From Desulfarculaceae bacterium (GTDB taxonomy: Bacteria > Desulfobacterota > Desulfarculia > Desulfarculales > Desulfarculaceae): DNA of 47,466 bases. A program made the translations under genes and the position numbers. The notes under the pieces are model-generated. The model ran no database searches. It saw only the letters and a program-made list of their open reading frames with translations, and was not told where the DNA came from. Shown here piece after piece: positions 1 to 8,285 of the stretch. Location: NCBI GenBank assembly GCA_021737145.1, contig JAIPEN010000019.1, forward strand, positions 1-47,466, written 5' to 3'. Each line of letters opens with the position of its first letter. The stretch's first letter is position 1.

Positions 1-42
1 GCCACGGCGGGCGGAGGCGGGGGCTTCTTGCCTGCCCGCGAG

Positions 43-2490
43 CTATATCTTCTTGCGGCCCAGCCTCAGCGAGTTGCTGACCACGCTCACCGAGGAAAAG
101 GCCATGGCCCCGGCGGCCAGCACCGGGTGCAGGTCGCGGATGTAGATGGGCAGCCACATGACCTGGTGCAGCGCGCCCGCGGCGATGGGCACCAGGGCGG
201 CGTTGTAGAAAAAGGCCCAGAACAGGTTCTGCTTGATGGTGGCCATGGTGGCCTTGGAAAGCTTGATGGCCCGGCTGACCCCGCTGAGCTCGCCGCCCAC
301 CAGAGTGATGTCGCTGGCCTCCATGGCGATGTCGGTGCCCGATCCGATGGCGATGCCCACGTCGGCCCGGGCCAGGGCAGGGGCGTCGTTGATGCCGTCG
401 CCCACCATGGCCACCAGCGAGCCGTCGGCCTGGGCCTCTTGCACCTTCTGATCCTTGTTCTCTGGCAGCACCTCGGCCACCACCTCGCTTATGCCCACCC
501 GGGCGGCCACCGCCTCGGCGGCGCGCCGGTTGTCGCCGGTGATCATCACCGGGGTCAGGCCCATTTCCCTTAGCCCGGCGATGGCCGCTGCCGCGCCCGG
601 CTTTTCCTGGTCGGCCACGGCCAAGATGCCGGCCAGCTTGCCGTCCAGGGTGGCCAGCATCACCGTCTTGCCCTGGGCCGCAAGCTCGCCGACCCGGGCC
701 TCGATCTCGGGGGTGCACTGGTCGTCGCACCAATCCGGCTTGCCCACCCGCACCTTGTGGCCCTCCACCACGGCCTCGATGCCGAAGCCGCTGTGCGCGC
801 TGAACTCGCCGGGCGAGGCCAGGGCCGCGCCCCGCTGGCGCGCGCCCGCCACCACCGCCTGGGCGATGGGATGCTCGGAGCCGCTCTCGGCCGAGGCGAT
901 GAGCCCCAGGGCCTGGTCGTCCGCTTCGCCCAGGGGCTCCCAGTCGGTCAGCCGGGGCTCGCCCTTGGTGATGGTGCCGGTCTTGTCGAAGAGAACCTTG
1001 GAAAGGTTGTGGGCCGTTTCCAGGGCCTCGGAGTTCTTGTAGAGGATGCCCAGGCTGGCGCCCTTGCCGGTGCCCACCATGATGGCCGTGGGCGTGGCCA
1101 GGCCCAGGGCGCAGGGGCAGGCGATGACCAGCACCGCCACCATGCGGATCATGGCCGGAACGAACTCGCCGCCCACGATCCACCAGGCGGCCAGGGTGCC
1201 CAGGGCCACCAGGATGATTACCGGCACGAACACCGCGGCCACCTGGTCGGCCAGGCGCTGGATGGCCGGCTTGGAGCCCTGGGCCGCCCGCACCAGGCGG
1301 ATGATCTGGGCCAGGGCGGTGTCCGAGCCCACCCCGGTGGCCTTTATGTGCAACAGGCCCTGCTGGTTCACCGTGGCCCCGAAGACCTCGTCGCCCTCGG
1401 CCTTGTCCACGGGGATGGACTCGCCGGTCATGGCCGACTCGTTGACCGCCGAGGCCCCGGAGACCACCACCCCGTCCACCGGGATGGACTCGCCGGGCTT
1501 GACCACCACCACCTGGCCCTGGCGAACCTGGTCGGCCGGTATCTCGGTCTCGTCGCCGTTTTGGTCCAGGACCCGGGCCTTCTTGGGGGCCAGGTCCATC
1601 AGCTTGCGGATGGCGGCCGAGGCCTCGCCCTTGGCCTTGGCCTCCAGGAGCTTGCCCAGCTTGATCAGGGTTATGATCACCGCCGAGGTCTCGAAATAGA
1701 CGTGGGCGCCCAGGTTGGGGAACAGAAGCAGGGCTAGGGAGTAGAAGTAGGCCACCGAGGAACCCAGGGCCACCAGCACGTCCATGTTGGCCGCGCCGCC
1801 CTTGATGCTCTTCCAGCCGCCCACGTAGAAACCGCCGCCGGTGTAGAACTGCACCGGGGTGGCCAGGGCCAGGAAGAGCCAGTTCACCCACACGGCGTGG
1901 GACCAGGCCCCCACCAGGCCGAAGTCGCGGCCCATGGACAAGATGAACAGGGGCACGGTGAAGGCCACCCCCACCCAGAAAAAGCGCTTCTGGGCGGACA
2001 GCTCGGCCGCCCGGGCGGCGGCCTCGGGATCCCCGGCGCCTTCGTCTTCAGAGGGCAGGATCAGCTCGTAGCCCGCGTTCTTCACCGCGGCGGCCATCTC
2101 TTCCAGGCTGGTCTTGCCGGGGTCGTAGTCCACCGAGGCGGTCTCGGTGCCGAAGTTGACGTGGGCCTCGATGACCCCGTCCACCTTCTTGTTGAGGGTG
2201 CGCTCCACGTTGGCCGAGCAGCGGGTGCAGGTCATGCCCACCACCGGCAGCTCCACGTGCTTTTTGGTTTCCGGCACGATGAGCTGATAGCCGGCGTCCT
2301 TGATGGCGCCGGCCAGGTCGTCCAGGCTCACCTGGTCGGGGTCGTAGTCCAGCGACACGGTCTCGGTGCCGAAGTTCACCGAGGCGCCGGTTACACCCTC
2401 AACCTTTTTGTTGAGGGTGCGCTCCACATTGGCCGCGCAGCGGGCGCAGGTCATGCCCACCACCGGCAGCTCGACGTGCTGCTGGGCCAC
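43..2490 (-). CDS. copA: Copper-translocating P1B-type ATPase
   Basis: Inner-membrane P-type ATPase that uses ATP to export Cu(I). The 815-residue product has two N-terminal heavy-metal-binding domains with GMTCxxC motifs (Cys15/Cys18 and Cys88/Cys91). They are followed by membrane helices, a TGES actuator motif, the intramembrane CPC motif of Cu(I) pumps ([11 protein letters not shown]), the phosphorylation site [10 protein letters not shown], the P1B SEHPIA motif, and the MITGDN and [10 protein letters not shown] nucleotide-domain motifs. The start is GTG, with an in-frame Met-Ala-Gln-Gln start peptide and a GGGAG ribosome site upstream. The gene lies 18 bp behind a small HMA-domain chaperone, so the two form a copper-handling operon. 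The two metal domains are unusually alike, which suggests a recent internal duplication. The length is normal for the family and nothing looks broken. Confidence 0.96.
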   Translation of the reverse strand: MAQQHVELPVVGMTCARCAANVERTLNKKVEGVTGASVNFGTETVSLDYDPDQVSLDDLAGAIKDAGYQLIVPETKKHVELPVVGMTCTRCSANVERTLNKKVDGVIEAHVNFGTETASVDYDPGKTSLEEMAAAVKNAGYELILPSEDEGAGDPEAAARAAELSAQKRFFWVGVAFTVPLFILSMGRDFGLVGAWSHAVWVNWLFLALATPVQFYTGGGFYVGGWKSIKGGAANMDVLVALGSSVAYFYSLALLLFPNLGAHVYFETSAVIITLIKLGKLLEAKAKGEASAAIRKLMDLAPKKARVLDQNGDETEIPADQVRQGQVVVVKPGESIPVDGVVVSGASAVNESAMTGESIPVDKAEGDEVFGATVNQQGLLHIKATGVGSDTALAQIIRLVRAAQGSKPAIQRLADQVAAVFVPVIILVALGTLAAWWIVGGEFVPAMIRMVAVLVIACPCALGLATPTAIMVGTGKGASLGILYKNSEALETAHNLSKVLFDKTGTITKGEPRLTDWEPLGEADDQALGLIASAESGSEHPIAQAVVAGARQRGAALASPGEFSAHSGFGIEAVVEGHKVRVGKPDWCDDQCTPEIEARVGELAAQGKTVMLATLDGKLAGILAVADQEKPGAAAAIAGLREMGLTPVMITGDNRRAAEAVAARVGISEVVAEVLPENKDQKVQEAQADGSLVAMVGDGINDAPALARADVGIAIGSGTDIAMEASDITLVGGELSGVSRAIKLSKATMATIKQNLFWAFFYNAALVPIAAGALHQVMWLPIYIRDLHPVLAAGAMAFSSVSVVSNSLRLGRKKI

Positions 2491-2508
2491 GCTATTCTCC
2501 CTTGGGCT

Positions 2509-2712
2509 TTACTTGGGGGGGTAGCCGGCGTCCTTGAGCTGGGCCTCGATCTGGTCCCAACTGGCAGGGGCGTCCCAAGCGATGGTCACGTCCTTGGACT
2601 CCACGTCGCCTTCCACGCTGCTCACGCCCGCGATCTCGCCGGCCTCGCGCTTGATGGTGGCCAGGCAGTGTCCGCAGGACATGTCGGGAATCTTCACAGT
2701 CTTGCTTTCCAT
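2509..2712 (-). CDS. Small heavy-metal-associated (CopZ-like) copper chaperone
   Basis: A 67-residue single-domain ferredoxin-fold metal-binding protein. It has the HMA motif MSCGHC near the N-terminus (two metal-binding Cys), a basic KREAGEI helix and a C-terminal DAGYPP segment, as in CopZ and single-HMA proteins. It would bind Cu(I) in the cytoplasm and pass it to the metal domains of CopA, whose gene follows immediately on the same strand. Start chosen at the ATG 13 bases downstream of a GGAGTG ribosome site. A different-frame reading covers the same bases but has no recognisable domain. Mercury or another soft metal is a possible alternative ligand; the CPC-type pump next door favours copper. 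Confidence 0.85.
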   Translation of the reverse strand: MESKTVKIPDMSCGHCLATIKREAGEIAGVSSVEGDVESKDVTIAWDAPASWDQIEAQLKDAGYPPK

Positions 2713-3109
2713 GATTCACTCCAGGTTGCTTGGTCCAACTGACAGGCAGGCAAGGGACGGCAGGCTTTGCCTGTAAACATACGGCCTATGGCCTGATATT
2801 GCCAGAGGTAAACTTTATTAGGCATGCCTGCAATCCTTGTCCCTTTCCCTCCGGCTGGGGGATGCTTCTTACAATCGCTTATACTTATTAATAATAAGGC
2901 GTTTTAACGGGGGAACAAGCCCATGGCCGCAAAAAGACTAGTTTGCCGCTGGTGTTTGCCGGCCGCCTGTCCGGCCCCGGCGACCCGGTCCCAGGGGCAA
3001 AACTACAATATTGTCACCATCAGCGGGCGATAAGGCCGCCCGATAAACCCGCGTTAACAAAAACCCCCGGCCGCTCGGCCGGGGGTCGCGTTTTGCTGGG
3101 TGGGGGAGG
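2713..3109. promoter_or_regulatory. Non-coding region upstream of the copper operon
   Basis: About 400 bp without a credible gene. The central part (about 2800-2900) is clearly AT-richer than the surroundings. It contains two perfect palindromes: AGGCATGCCT (2820-2829) and a 15-bp one with arms CTTATTA/TAATAAG around a central A (2884-2898). Either could be an operator for the leftward copper operon, but I see no clear CueR- or CsoR-type site and no convincing -35/-10 pair. The right end (3055-3085) is the terminator of the benzoyl-CoA operon. Confidence 0.45.
3055..3085 (-). terminator. Intrinsic terminator after dch
   Basis: On the minus strand, a 9-bp GC stem (CCCCCGGCC pairing with GGCCGGGGG, 3064-3085) with a four-base loop is followed by TTTTTG. 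It lies 25 bp past the dch stop codon and is the natural end of the benzoyl-CoA operon transcript. Confidence 0.85.
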
Positions 3110-3877
3110 CTAGTTGCCGGTCCACTCGGGCTTGCGCTTGTCCAGGAAGGCTTTGAGGCCCTCTTCGGCGTCGTGGGTGGACATGCACTCCTTGAGGTAG
3201 ATCTTTTCGATCTTTTCCAGGGCATCCTCGCGCTTGCTCTGGTCCAGCCCCTTCAGGACGGCTTTCTTGGTCACCCGGAGGATGGCCGAGGAGAGCCCGG
3301 TGAGCTTGGCCACCAGGGCGGCGGTGGCCGCTTCCAACTCCTCGGGGGCCACCACCTGGTTGACCAGGCCGATCTGCTTGGCCTCGGCCGCGTTGATCAC
3401 GTCGCCGGTGACGATGAGCTCCAGGGCCTTCTTGTAGCCGAACTGGCGGGGGAAGACCAGGGCGGCCACTGGCGGGAACACCCCCACCAGGATCTCGGGT
3501 TGGCCGAACTTGGCCTTTTCGCTGGCCACCACCAGGTCGCAGTAGGCGGCCACCTCGCAGCCGCCGCCCAGGGCCGCGCCCTGCACCGAGGCCACCGAGA
3601 TCACCCCCAGCTTTTCCATGCGCCGGAAGATGCCGTGGAACACCTCGATCATCTCGTTGACCTGGTCGCCAAGGTGCTCGCCCACGTCCACCCCGGCGCT
3701 GAAGGCCTTGCCCTCGGCCCGGACCAGAAGCACCTTGAGGCCGGCCGGGTCCAGGCTGTCCAGGGCCTGGTTGATCTCTTTCATCATGGCGATGTTGAGA
3801 ACGTTAAGCGGCTCGCGGTCCAGGGTCAGGGTGGCCACCCCGTCCGCCACCGCCAGCTTGATGTGCTCAAAGGCCAT
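3110..3877 (-). CDS. dch: Cyclohexa-1,5-dienecarbonyl-CoA hydratase (enoyl-CoA hydratase family)
   Basis: Crotonase-fold enzyme of 255 residues. In the anaerobic benzoyl-CoA pathway Dch (BamR) adds water to cyclohexa-1,5-diene-1-carbonyl-CoA, the product of benzoyl-CoA reductase, giving 6-hydroxycyclohex-1-ene-1-carbonyl-CoA. Visible family features are the LDREPLNVLNIAMMKEI N-terminus, the oxyanion-hole segments AFSAGVDVGEH and QGAALGGGCEVA, and the C-terminal EGLKAFLDKRKPEW tail. The assignment to Dch rather than a generic enoyl-CoA hydratase rests on the N-terminal signature (as I recall it) and on the neighbours Oah and Had, which catalyse the next two steps. An AAGGAG site sits 8 bases before the ATG. 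It is the last gene of the operon, separated from oah by a strong hairpin. Confidence 0.88.
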   Translation of the reverse strand: MAFEHIKLAVADGVATLTLDREPLNVLNIAMMKEINQALDSLDPAGLKVLLVRAEGKAFSAGVDVGEHLGDQVNEMIEVFHGIFRRMEKLGVISVASVQGAALGGGCEVAAYCDLVVASEKAKFGQPEILVGVFPPVAALVFPRQFGYKKALELIVTGDVINAAEAKQIGLVNQVVAPEELEAATAALVAKLTGLSSAILRVTKKAVLKGLDQSKREDALEKIEKIYLKECMSTHDAEEGLKAFLDKRKPEWTGN

Positions 3878-3903
3878 CTGCTTGGCTCCTTGCGTTAAAG
3901 AGA

Positions 3904-3934
3904 AAGCGGGCCGGACCCCAGGTCCGGCCCGCTT
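3904..3934 (-). terminator. Strong intercistronic hairpin between oah and dch
   Basis: A perfect 14-bp inverted repeat (AAGCGGGCCGGACC and its complement) with a 3-base loop lies between the oah stop and the dch ribosome site. On the transcribed minus strand it is followed by TCTCTTT, so it may be a leaky terminator or an mRNA-processing/stabilising hairpin that sets a lower dch level. Confidence 0.65.
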
Positions 3935-3958
3935 GGTGCGTTGGCTATGCCGCCTGGC

Positions 3959-5116
3959 TTAGTCCTTGGGCTTGCCCATGACCTCGGCGAAGGTGGCCGT
4001 GTTGGCCTCGGCTCCGTTGGCGATGGCCTGACGGAACTTTATGAAGTCGATCACGTCGGTGCCGGTGATCTTCTTGGTGTTGAAGGCGCCGAAGCCCAGG
4101 AAGGCCTCGTAGTTCATGTTGGCCATGAGCCAATGGCGGTTGGGCAGCTTGGCCTGGTCCCAGAAGTACTTCTTCTTGGCGCGGATGCCGTCGATGGACT
4201 TCATCACGCAGCCGGGGAAGAGGTTGGCGAGGGTCCAGATGATCTTGTTGCACTCTTTGTCCAGCAGCTCGGGATCCTTGGGCAGCTCCTTGAACTTGGC
4301 CTTGGCCTCGCCCAGGGCGGCCTTGTCCCGCAGGAACTCGCCGTAGACGATCTCGCCGTCTTCCACGTAGCGGTCGGTGATGATCATGGGGTTGCGGATG
4401 AACTTGTCGCCGTCCTTGAGCATGGGCACCACCTTGGAGACGAGGTTCTTGGCCCTCATCTTGTAGGCGCTCCACATCTCGCAGGACACGCAGTTCCACA
4501 TGGCGTCTTCCATGTTGAGCATCCAGGGCAGGAAGTCGGTGGAGCCGCCGTCCGGGGCCGAGCCGTGGCGGGCGCCGGCCTGGCCGAAGATGGCCAGGTC
4601 GCTGGTCACCGCCAGGTCGCAGGCCATGCCGATTTCCTGGCCGCCGGCCACGCGCATGCCGTTGACCCGGCACAAGGTGGGCTTCTTGCACATCAGGATG
4701 CTGTCCACCATCTCGTTGAACAGGTCCATGTACTCGCCGTACTCATTGGGCCGCTTGGAGTAGTACTCGCTGTACTCCTTGGTGTTGCCGCCGGTGCAGA
4801 AGGCGTCGTAGCCGGTGGCGGTGAACACCGTGGCCACCACCGAGCGGTCTCCGCTGGCCGCGCGGAAGCCCGCGATCACGCCCTTGACCATGGTGGTGGT
4901 GTAGGAGTTGTACTGACGGGGGTTGTTCAGGCGGACCTCGGCCACGTAGAGGTCGGGCACCTCTTCGCCGGTCTTGGGGTTCACCAGGGGCTTTTTGGTG
5001 TAGACCACGCAGGGGGCGTCGTCGTCGGTGCCCCAGTAGCGGCCCTGAACCATGTCCTCCTCGAACAGAAGGTGGTTTTTCAGCTCGTGCTCTCTCGGCA
5101 TCCAGTCAAGAGACAT
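3959..5116 (-). CDS. oah: 6-oxocyclohex-1-ene-1-carbonyl-CoA hydrolase (BamA/Oah)
   Basis: Ring-opening hydrolase of anaerobic aromatic degradation. It adds water to 6-oxocyclohex-1-ene-1-carbonyl-CoA and hydrolytically cleaves the ring to 3-hydroxypimeloyl-CoA in the cytoplasm. The 385-residue product matches the usual BamA length and pattern: an N-terminal extension absent from ordinary crotonases, a crotonase core with FTATGYDAFCTGGNTKEYSE and VNGMRVAGGQEIGMACDLAV, then GQAGARHGSAPDGGSTDFLP, and a long C-terminal region ending MNYEAFLGFGAFNTK. BamA is the standard marker gene for this pathway. The start ATG has an excellent TAGGAGG site 6 bases upstream. It lies 68 bp after had and before dch in one operon. 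The symbol bamA is also used but should not be confused with the outer-membrane BamA. Confidence 0.95.
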   Translation of the reverse strand: MSLDWMPREHELKNHLLFEEDMVQGRYWGTDDDAPCVVYTKKPLVNPKTGEEVPDLYVAEVRLNNPRQYNSYTTTMVKGVIAGFRAASGDRSVVATVFTATGYDAFCTGGNTKEYSEYYSKRPNEYGEYMDLFNEMVDSILMCKKPTLCRVNGMRVAGGQEIGMACDLAVTSDLAIFGQAGARHGSAPDGGSTDFLPWMLNMEDAMWNCVSCEMWSAYKMRAKNLVSKVVPMLKDGDKFIRNPMIITDRYVEDGEIVYGEFLRDKAALGEAKAKFKELPKDPELLDKECNKIIWTLANLFPGCVMKSIDGIRAKKKYFWDQAKLPNRHWLMANMNYEAFLGFGAFNTKKITGTDVIDFIKFRQAIANGAEANTATFAEVMGKPKD

Positions 5117-5184
5117 ATTTTCCTCCTAAGCTCTCTCTTTGGTCTCTATTTAAAAAGGTCGGCTAAAGCAAACCGTTTGTCGGC

Positions 5185-6303
5185 CTAAAAATCAGGCTCC
5201 AGGACCTGGCGCTTGTCGAACAGCCCGTTGTGCTGCTGCTCGAAGACCTCCTGGATCGAGCTCATGGGCTTGGTCTCCAGGAAGGGCTCGATCGCCACCC
5301 GGCCGTCCTGCACCATCTCCAGGACCTTGGGATAGTACTCGGGCAGGCAGCCCCAGGTGCCGATGATCTCGGCGTCGAAGGCCATGAGCTTGGACAGCAT
5401 GTACTTGTTGGCCTGCATGCCGAAGCCCACCACCACCAGCTTGCCCAGGAAGGACAGGAAGGCCAGGGCCAGTTCCTGGCCCCCGGCGGTACCGGTGCAC
5501 TCGAAGATCTTCCAGCCCACGTTCTTGGGAACGCCGGCTTCCTTGCAGATGGCGCCGAACTCGCCCTTCACTTCCTTGATGTCCTTGCCCTTGGAGTTGA
5601 TCACGTAGTCGGTGCCGTAGTTCAGGGCGCGGTCCAGCTTGGCCTGGTTGCGGGCGATGCCCACCACCATCTTGGCCCCCAGGGCCTTGGCGATCTGGCC
5701 CATGTACACGCCCACGCCGCCGGTGATGCCGGTGATGATCACCAAATCGCCCTCGGTCAGATCGGCCCGCATGGCCGCCTGGTAGGGGGTGGTGCCGGCG
5801 TCGGCCACCACCGCGTAGTGGCTCAGGGGGAACTTGGCCTCGTCCACCACGCACAAATCGCCGGCAGGCACCGGGATGTGGCTGGAGAAGCCGCCGTAGA
5901 CGCCCAGGGAGTTGCCCGGCATCTTTTGGGCCAGGCAGCGGTTGCCGCGGCCCTGGGCGCAGATGTCGCAGTCGCGGCAGGGCATCACCGCGGGCACGAT
6001 GACCTGCTTGTCCAGCAGGTTGTCCGGCCCGGCGATCACCGTGCCGGCGACCTCGTGGCCCAGGGTCAGGGGCGGCTTGCTCACCGTGGGCACGCCGTCG
6101 TAGAAATAGCTGAGATCGGTGTGGCACACGCCGCAGCCGGCGATCTCCACCAGGGCCTCGCCCTCGCCCAGCTCGGGCATGGGGATGGTGGTGCGCTCCA
6201 GCTTGCCGGGCGCGTCCATCACGAATTTGCCGTTTTCATCCTTCTTGTAGGTGGTGGGGCTCACCATCTGCCAAGTGTCGATTTTGTCGGGTATGGCCGC
6301 CAT
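5185..6303 (-). CDS. had: 6-hydroxycyclohex-1-ene-1-carbonyl-CoA dehydrogenase (zinc alcohol dehydrogenase family)
   Basis: NAD-dependent medium-chain dehydrogenase of 372 residues that oxidises 6-hydroxycyclohex-1-ene-1-carbonyl-CoA to the 6-oxo compound, the substrate of Oah. Catalytic zinc ligands fit Cys57 and His83 (AGCGVCHTD and LGHEVAG). The structural zinc lobe is Cys109/112/115/123 (CRDCDICAQGRGNRC). The Rossmann dinucleotide motif is GITGGVGVYMGQIAKALGA. The start ATG follows AGGAGAGGG. The tight placement with oah and dch makes Had (BamQ) the best call; by sequence alone it would be only a zinc-type alcohol dehydrogenase. In this operon it is second, after the SDR gene. Confidence 0.92.
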   Translation of the reverse strand: MAAIPDKIDTWQMVSPTTYKKDENGKFVMDAPGKLERTTIPMPELGEGEALVEIAGCGVCHTDLSYFYDGVPTVSKPPLTLGHEVAGTVIAGPDNLLDKQVIVPAVMPCRDCDICAQGRGNRCLAQKMPGNSLGVYGGFSSHIPVPAGDLCVVDEAKFPLSHYAVVADAGTTPYQAAMRADLTEGDLVIITGITGGVGVYMGQIAKALGAKMVVGIARNQAKLDRALNYGTDYVINSKGKDIKEVKGEFGAICKEAGVPKNVGWKIFECTGTAGGQELALAFLSFLGKLVVVGFGMQANKYMLSKLMAFDAEIIGTWGCLPEYYPKVLEMVQDGRVAIEPFLETKPMSSIQEVFEQQHNGLFDKRQVLEPDF

Positions 6304-6375
6304 GTCCCTCTCCTAAAACCAATGGCTGAGTTGGTAATTTACGCTGTTCATATTCCCCCGGGGCGGGGTGGGTGT

Positions 6376-7128
6376 CTAGATCATGCCGTAGCCGCCATCC
6401 ACGCAGATGAGTTGCCCGGTGATGTAGTCGGCGTCGTCGCTGGCCAGGAACACGAAGGCGGGGGTGATGTCGTCGGCCTCGGCGAAGCGCTTGAGCAGGA
6501 TGCGGTTCATGTAGATGTCTTTTAGCTTCTCGTCGCTGCGGATCTTCTCGGTCATGTCGGTGGCCACGATGCCCAGGGAGATCACGTTGCAGCACACGTT
6601 GAAGCGGGCCATCTCGCGGGCCACGGACTTGGTGAGGCTGATCACCCCGCCCTTGGCGGCGGAGTAGTTGATCTGGCCCACCGTGCCCACCACGCCGGCC
6701 ACGCTGGTCACGTTGATGATCTTGCCCGAGGATTGTTCCTTGAAAATGGGGTGGGCCGTCTTGGACATGAGCCAGGCCGCCTTGAGGTGGATGCCCAGCA
6801 CCGCGTCCCACTGCTCTTCGGTCATCTTGTGCATCATGGCCGGACGGGTGAAGCCCGCGTTGTTGACCACGATGTCCAGGCCGCCCAGATCGCCCTTGGC
6901 CGCGTCCACCATCTTCTGGCAGTCCGCTTCCGCGGCCGCGTCGGCCTTCACCGCCACGGCCTTCTGGCCCATGTCTTCAATCTGTTTGACAATATCCTTG
7001 GCTGGGCCCTCGGAGGAGGTGTAGTTGACCACCACGTCGGCGCCCTCGCGGCCGAAGGCCAGGGCCACCGCGGCGCCCACGCCCCGGGATGACCCGGTTA
7101 CGATGGCTTTTTTTCCGGCTAGACGCAT
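6376..7128 (-). CDS. Short-chain dehydrogenase/reductase, probable 3-hydroxyacyl-CoA dehydrogenase of the benzoyl-CoA operon
   Basis: A 250-residue classical SDR, FabG-like. It has the cofactor motif TGSSRGVG, the NNAG motif, a catalytic Ser-Tyr-Lys set (NVTSVAG, then INYSAAKGG) and a C-terminal ITGQLICVDGGYGM. Start set at the ATG at 7128 rather than an in-frame start 20 codons upstream, because GGGAGGCAG lies just before it and the protein then begins with the usual RLAGKKAIVTG. First gene of the leftward operon with had, oah and dch. I infer that it oxidises 3-hydroxypimeloyl-CoA, the Oah product, or a related intermediate; FabG-type 3-oxoacyl reductase activity is the alternative. NAD versus NADP preference cannot be judged. 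Confidence 0.85.
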   Translation of the reverse strand: MRLAGKKAIVTGSSRGVGAAVALAFGREGADVVVNYTSSEGPAKDIVKQIEDMGQKAVAVKADAAAEADCQKMVDAAKGDLGGLDIVVNNAGFTRPAMMHKMTEEQWDAVLGIHLKAAWLMSKTAHPIFKEQSSGKIINVTSVAGVVGTVGQINYSAAKGGVISLTKSVAREMARFNVCCNVISLGIVATDMTEKIRSDEKLKDIYMNRILLKRFAEADDITPAFVFLASDDADYITGQLICVDGGYGMI

Positions 7129-7217
7129 GAACTGCCTCCCAAAGAGCGCCCCCGGAGTAGGCGCGAGGGTCGGCATCCCCGCGTCCAAGGGCTCGGATAG
7201 AGTTGTAATGTAACCGC

Positions 7218-7245
7218 AATATAGCTACAACGTAACTATTGGCAA
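7218..7245 (-). promoter_or_regulatory. Promoter of the benzoyl-CoA operon with overlapping repeats
   Basis: Minus strand: -35 TTGCCA (7240-7245), 16-bp spacer, -10 TATATT (7218-7223). An inverted repeat GTTGTA/TACAAC (7202-7207 and 7226-7231) and a direct repeat AAYGTAAC (7207-7214 and 7229-7236, 22 bp apart, two helical turns) overlap it and are candidate operator sites for an unknown regulator. Confidence 0.6.
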
Positions 7246-7300
7246 AACCTGGCCTAGGTGTCAAGAAAAAAGGGATATAGCCGGAGGAGGAATCATCTCT

Positions 7301-7329
7301 TTGACACGATTTGCCGCCTGGGCTAGCCT
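7301..7329 (+). promoter_or_regulatory. Sigma-70-type promoter of the divergent enoyl-CoA hydratase gene
   Basis: TTGACA (7301-7306), 17-bp spacer, TAGCCT (7324-7329). The same TTGACA - 17/18 bp - TASCCT form occurs before other genes in this window. It lies about 55 bp from the leftward operon promoter. Confidence 0.6.
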
Positions 7330-7359
7330 TGGGGCTCCGCCCGCAGCGAGGAGAGAGTC

Positions 7360-8142
7360 ATGAGCGAGCCGACTGTGCTGATTAAGGACCAGGGGCCTGT
7401 CAGGGTGTTCACCTTGAACCGCCCGGAGCAACTCAACGCCCTGAACCACCAGTTGGGCAAGGAGCTGATGGACGGCCTGGCCGAGGCCGAGAACGACGCC
7501 CAGGTGCGCGCGGTGGTGCTCACCGGGGCGGGCCGGGCCTTTAGCGCCGGGGCCGACCTCAGCCGCTTCGCGGCCATGGCCGCCCAGGACAACTCCGCGG
7601 CGCGCGAAAGCTTCACCGGCCTGGGCTTCCCCCGGGCCATGGCCAACTTCCCCAAGCCCATCATCGCGGCGGTCAACGGCCCGGCCGTGGGCTGGGGCCT
7701 CACCGTGAGCCTGATGTGCGACCTCAGGGTGATGGCGTCTGACGCCTATTTCTCGGCCGGCTTCGTGCGGGTGGGGGTCACCCCGGAGTTCGGCTCCTCT
7801 TTCCTGCTGCCGGCCATCGTGGGCCTGGGCCGGGCCCTGGACATGACCCTGACCGCGCGCAAGGTGCCGGCCGACGAGGCCCTGGCCATGGGGCTGGCCA
7901 ACCGGGTGGCCCCGGGCGAGGGGCTCATGGACACCGCCATGGAGCTGGCCGACCAGGTGGCCGCCCATCCGGCCCCGGCCGTGGAAATGGCCAAGACCCT
8001 TATCCACCACGGCGCGGGCGCGGCCCTGGAGCAGGTGTTGGACTATGAGATCCGCTGCTTCCGCTCGGCCATGGCCACCCCGGAGCATAAGGCGGCGGTT
8101 GAGGCCATGCTGGAGGCCATCAAGGCCCGGAGGAAGGGCTAA
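7360..8142 (+). CDS. Enoyl-CoA hydratase/isomerase family protein
   Basis: Crotonase-fold protein of 260 residues. The N-terminus is TLNRPEQLNALNHQLGKEL. The two oxyanion-hole segments are GRAFSAGADLSRF and VNGPAVGWGLTVSLMCDLRV. In place of the two catalytic Glu of true hydratases it shows AAVNGPAVGWG and FVRVGVTPEFGSSFLLPAIVG, so the Glu in the second site (TPEFG) is plausibly present while the first position is Trp-Gly, more like isomerase or decyclising members. It is transcribed divergently from the benzoyl-CoA operon, from its own promoter 30 bp upstream, with a GAGGAGAGAG ribosome site. A role in beta-oxidation of the ring-cleavage product or of a side chain is inferred from location only. 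Confidence 0.85.
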   Translation: MSEPTVLIKDQGPVRVFTLNRPEQLNALNHQLGKELMDGLAEAENDAQVRAVVLTGAGRAFSAGADLSRFAAMAAQDNSAARESFTGLGFPRAMANFPKPIIAAVNGPAVGWGLTVSLMCDLRVMASDAYFSAGFVRVGVTPEFGSSFLLPAIVGLGRALDMTLTARKVPADEALAMGLANRVAPGEGLMDTAMELADQVAAHPAPAVEMAKTLIHHGAGAALEQVLDYEIRCFRSAMATPEHKAAVEAMLEAIKARRKG

Positions 8143-8152
8143 GCTTGCGCCT

Positions 8153-8175
8153 GGGCATCCGCCTCTCGGATGCCC
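8153..8175 (+). terminator. Hairpin downstream of the enoyl-CoA hydratase gene
   Basis: GGGCATCC (8153-8160) pairs with GGATGCCC (8168-8175) around a 7-base loop, 11 bp after the stop codon. There is no T-run, so it may be a weak or factor-assisted terminator. Confidence 0.4.
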
Positions 8176-8210
8176 GGTGCCGCGTAACCGGGGGGTAATA
8201 TCAAAGCCGT

Positions 8211-8243
8211 GAATATGGGCGGTATGGCATACCGCCCATATTC
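8211..8243. repeat. 33-bp perfect palindrome
   Basis: Sixteen-base arms (GAATATGGGCGGTATG and its exact complement) flank one central base (G8227). It lies in the gap between the enoyl-CoA hydratase gene and the membrane-protein gene that starts 43 bp later. It is followed by a small GGG/CCC hairpin (8244-8253) and a short T-run. It could be an operator, a terminator or a mobile-repeat trace; I did not see a second copy in the window. Confidence 0.7.
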
Positions 8244-8285
8244 GGGTGCGCCCGATTTTGTCATCGTACAGGGGGGCCTGTCGCC

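Noticed and set aside
3941..5188. 415-codon open frame on the plus strand opposite oah
   Set aside because: Antisense of BamA/Oah; composition Val/Gly/His/Leu with no domain.
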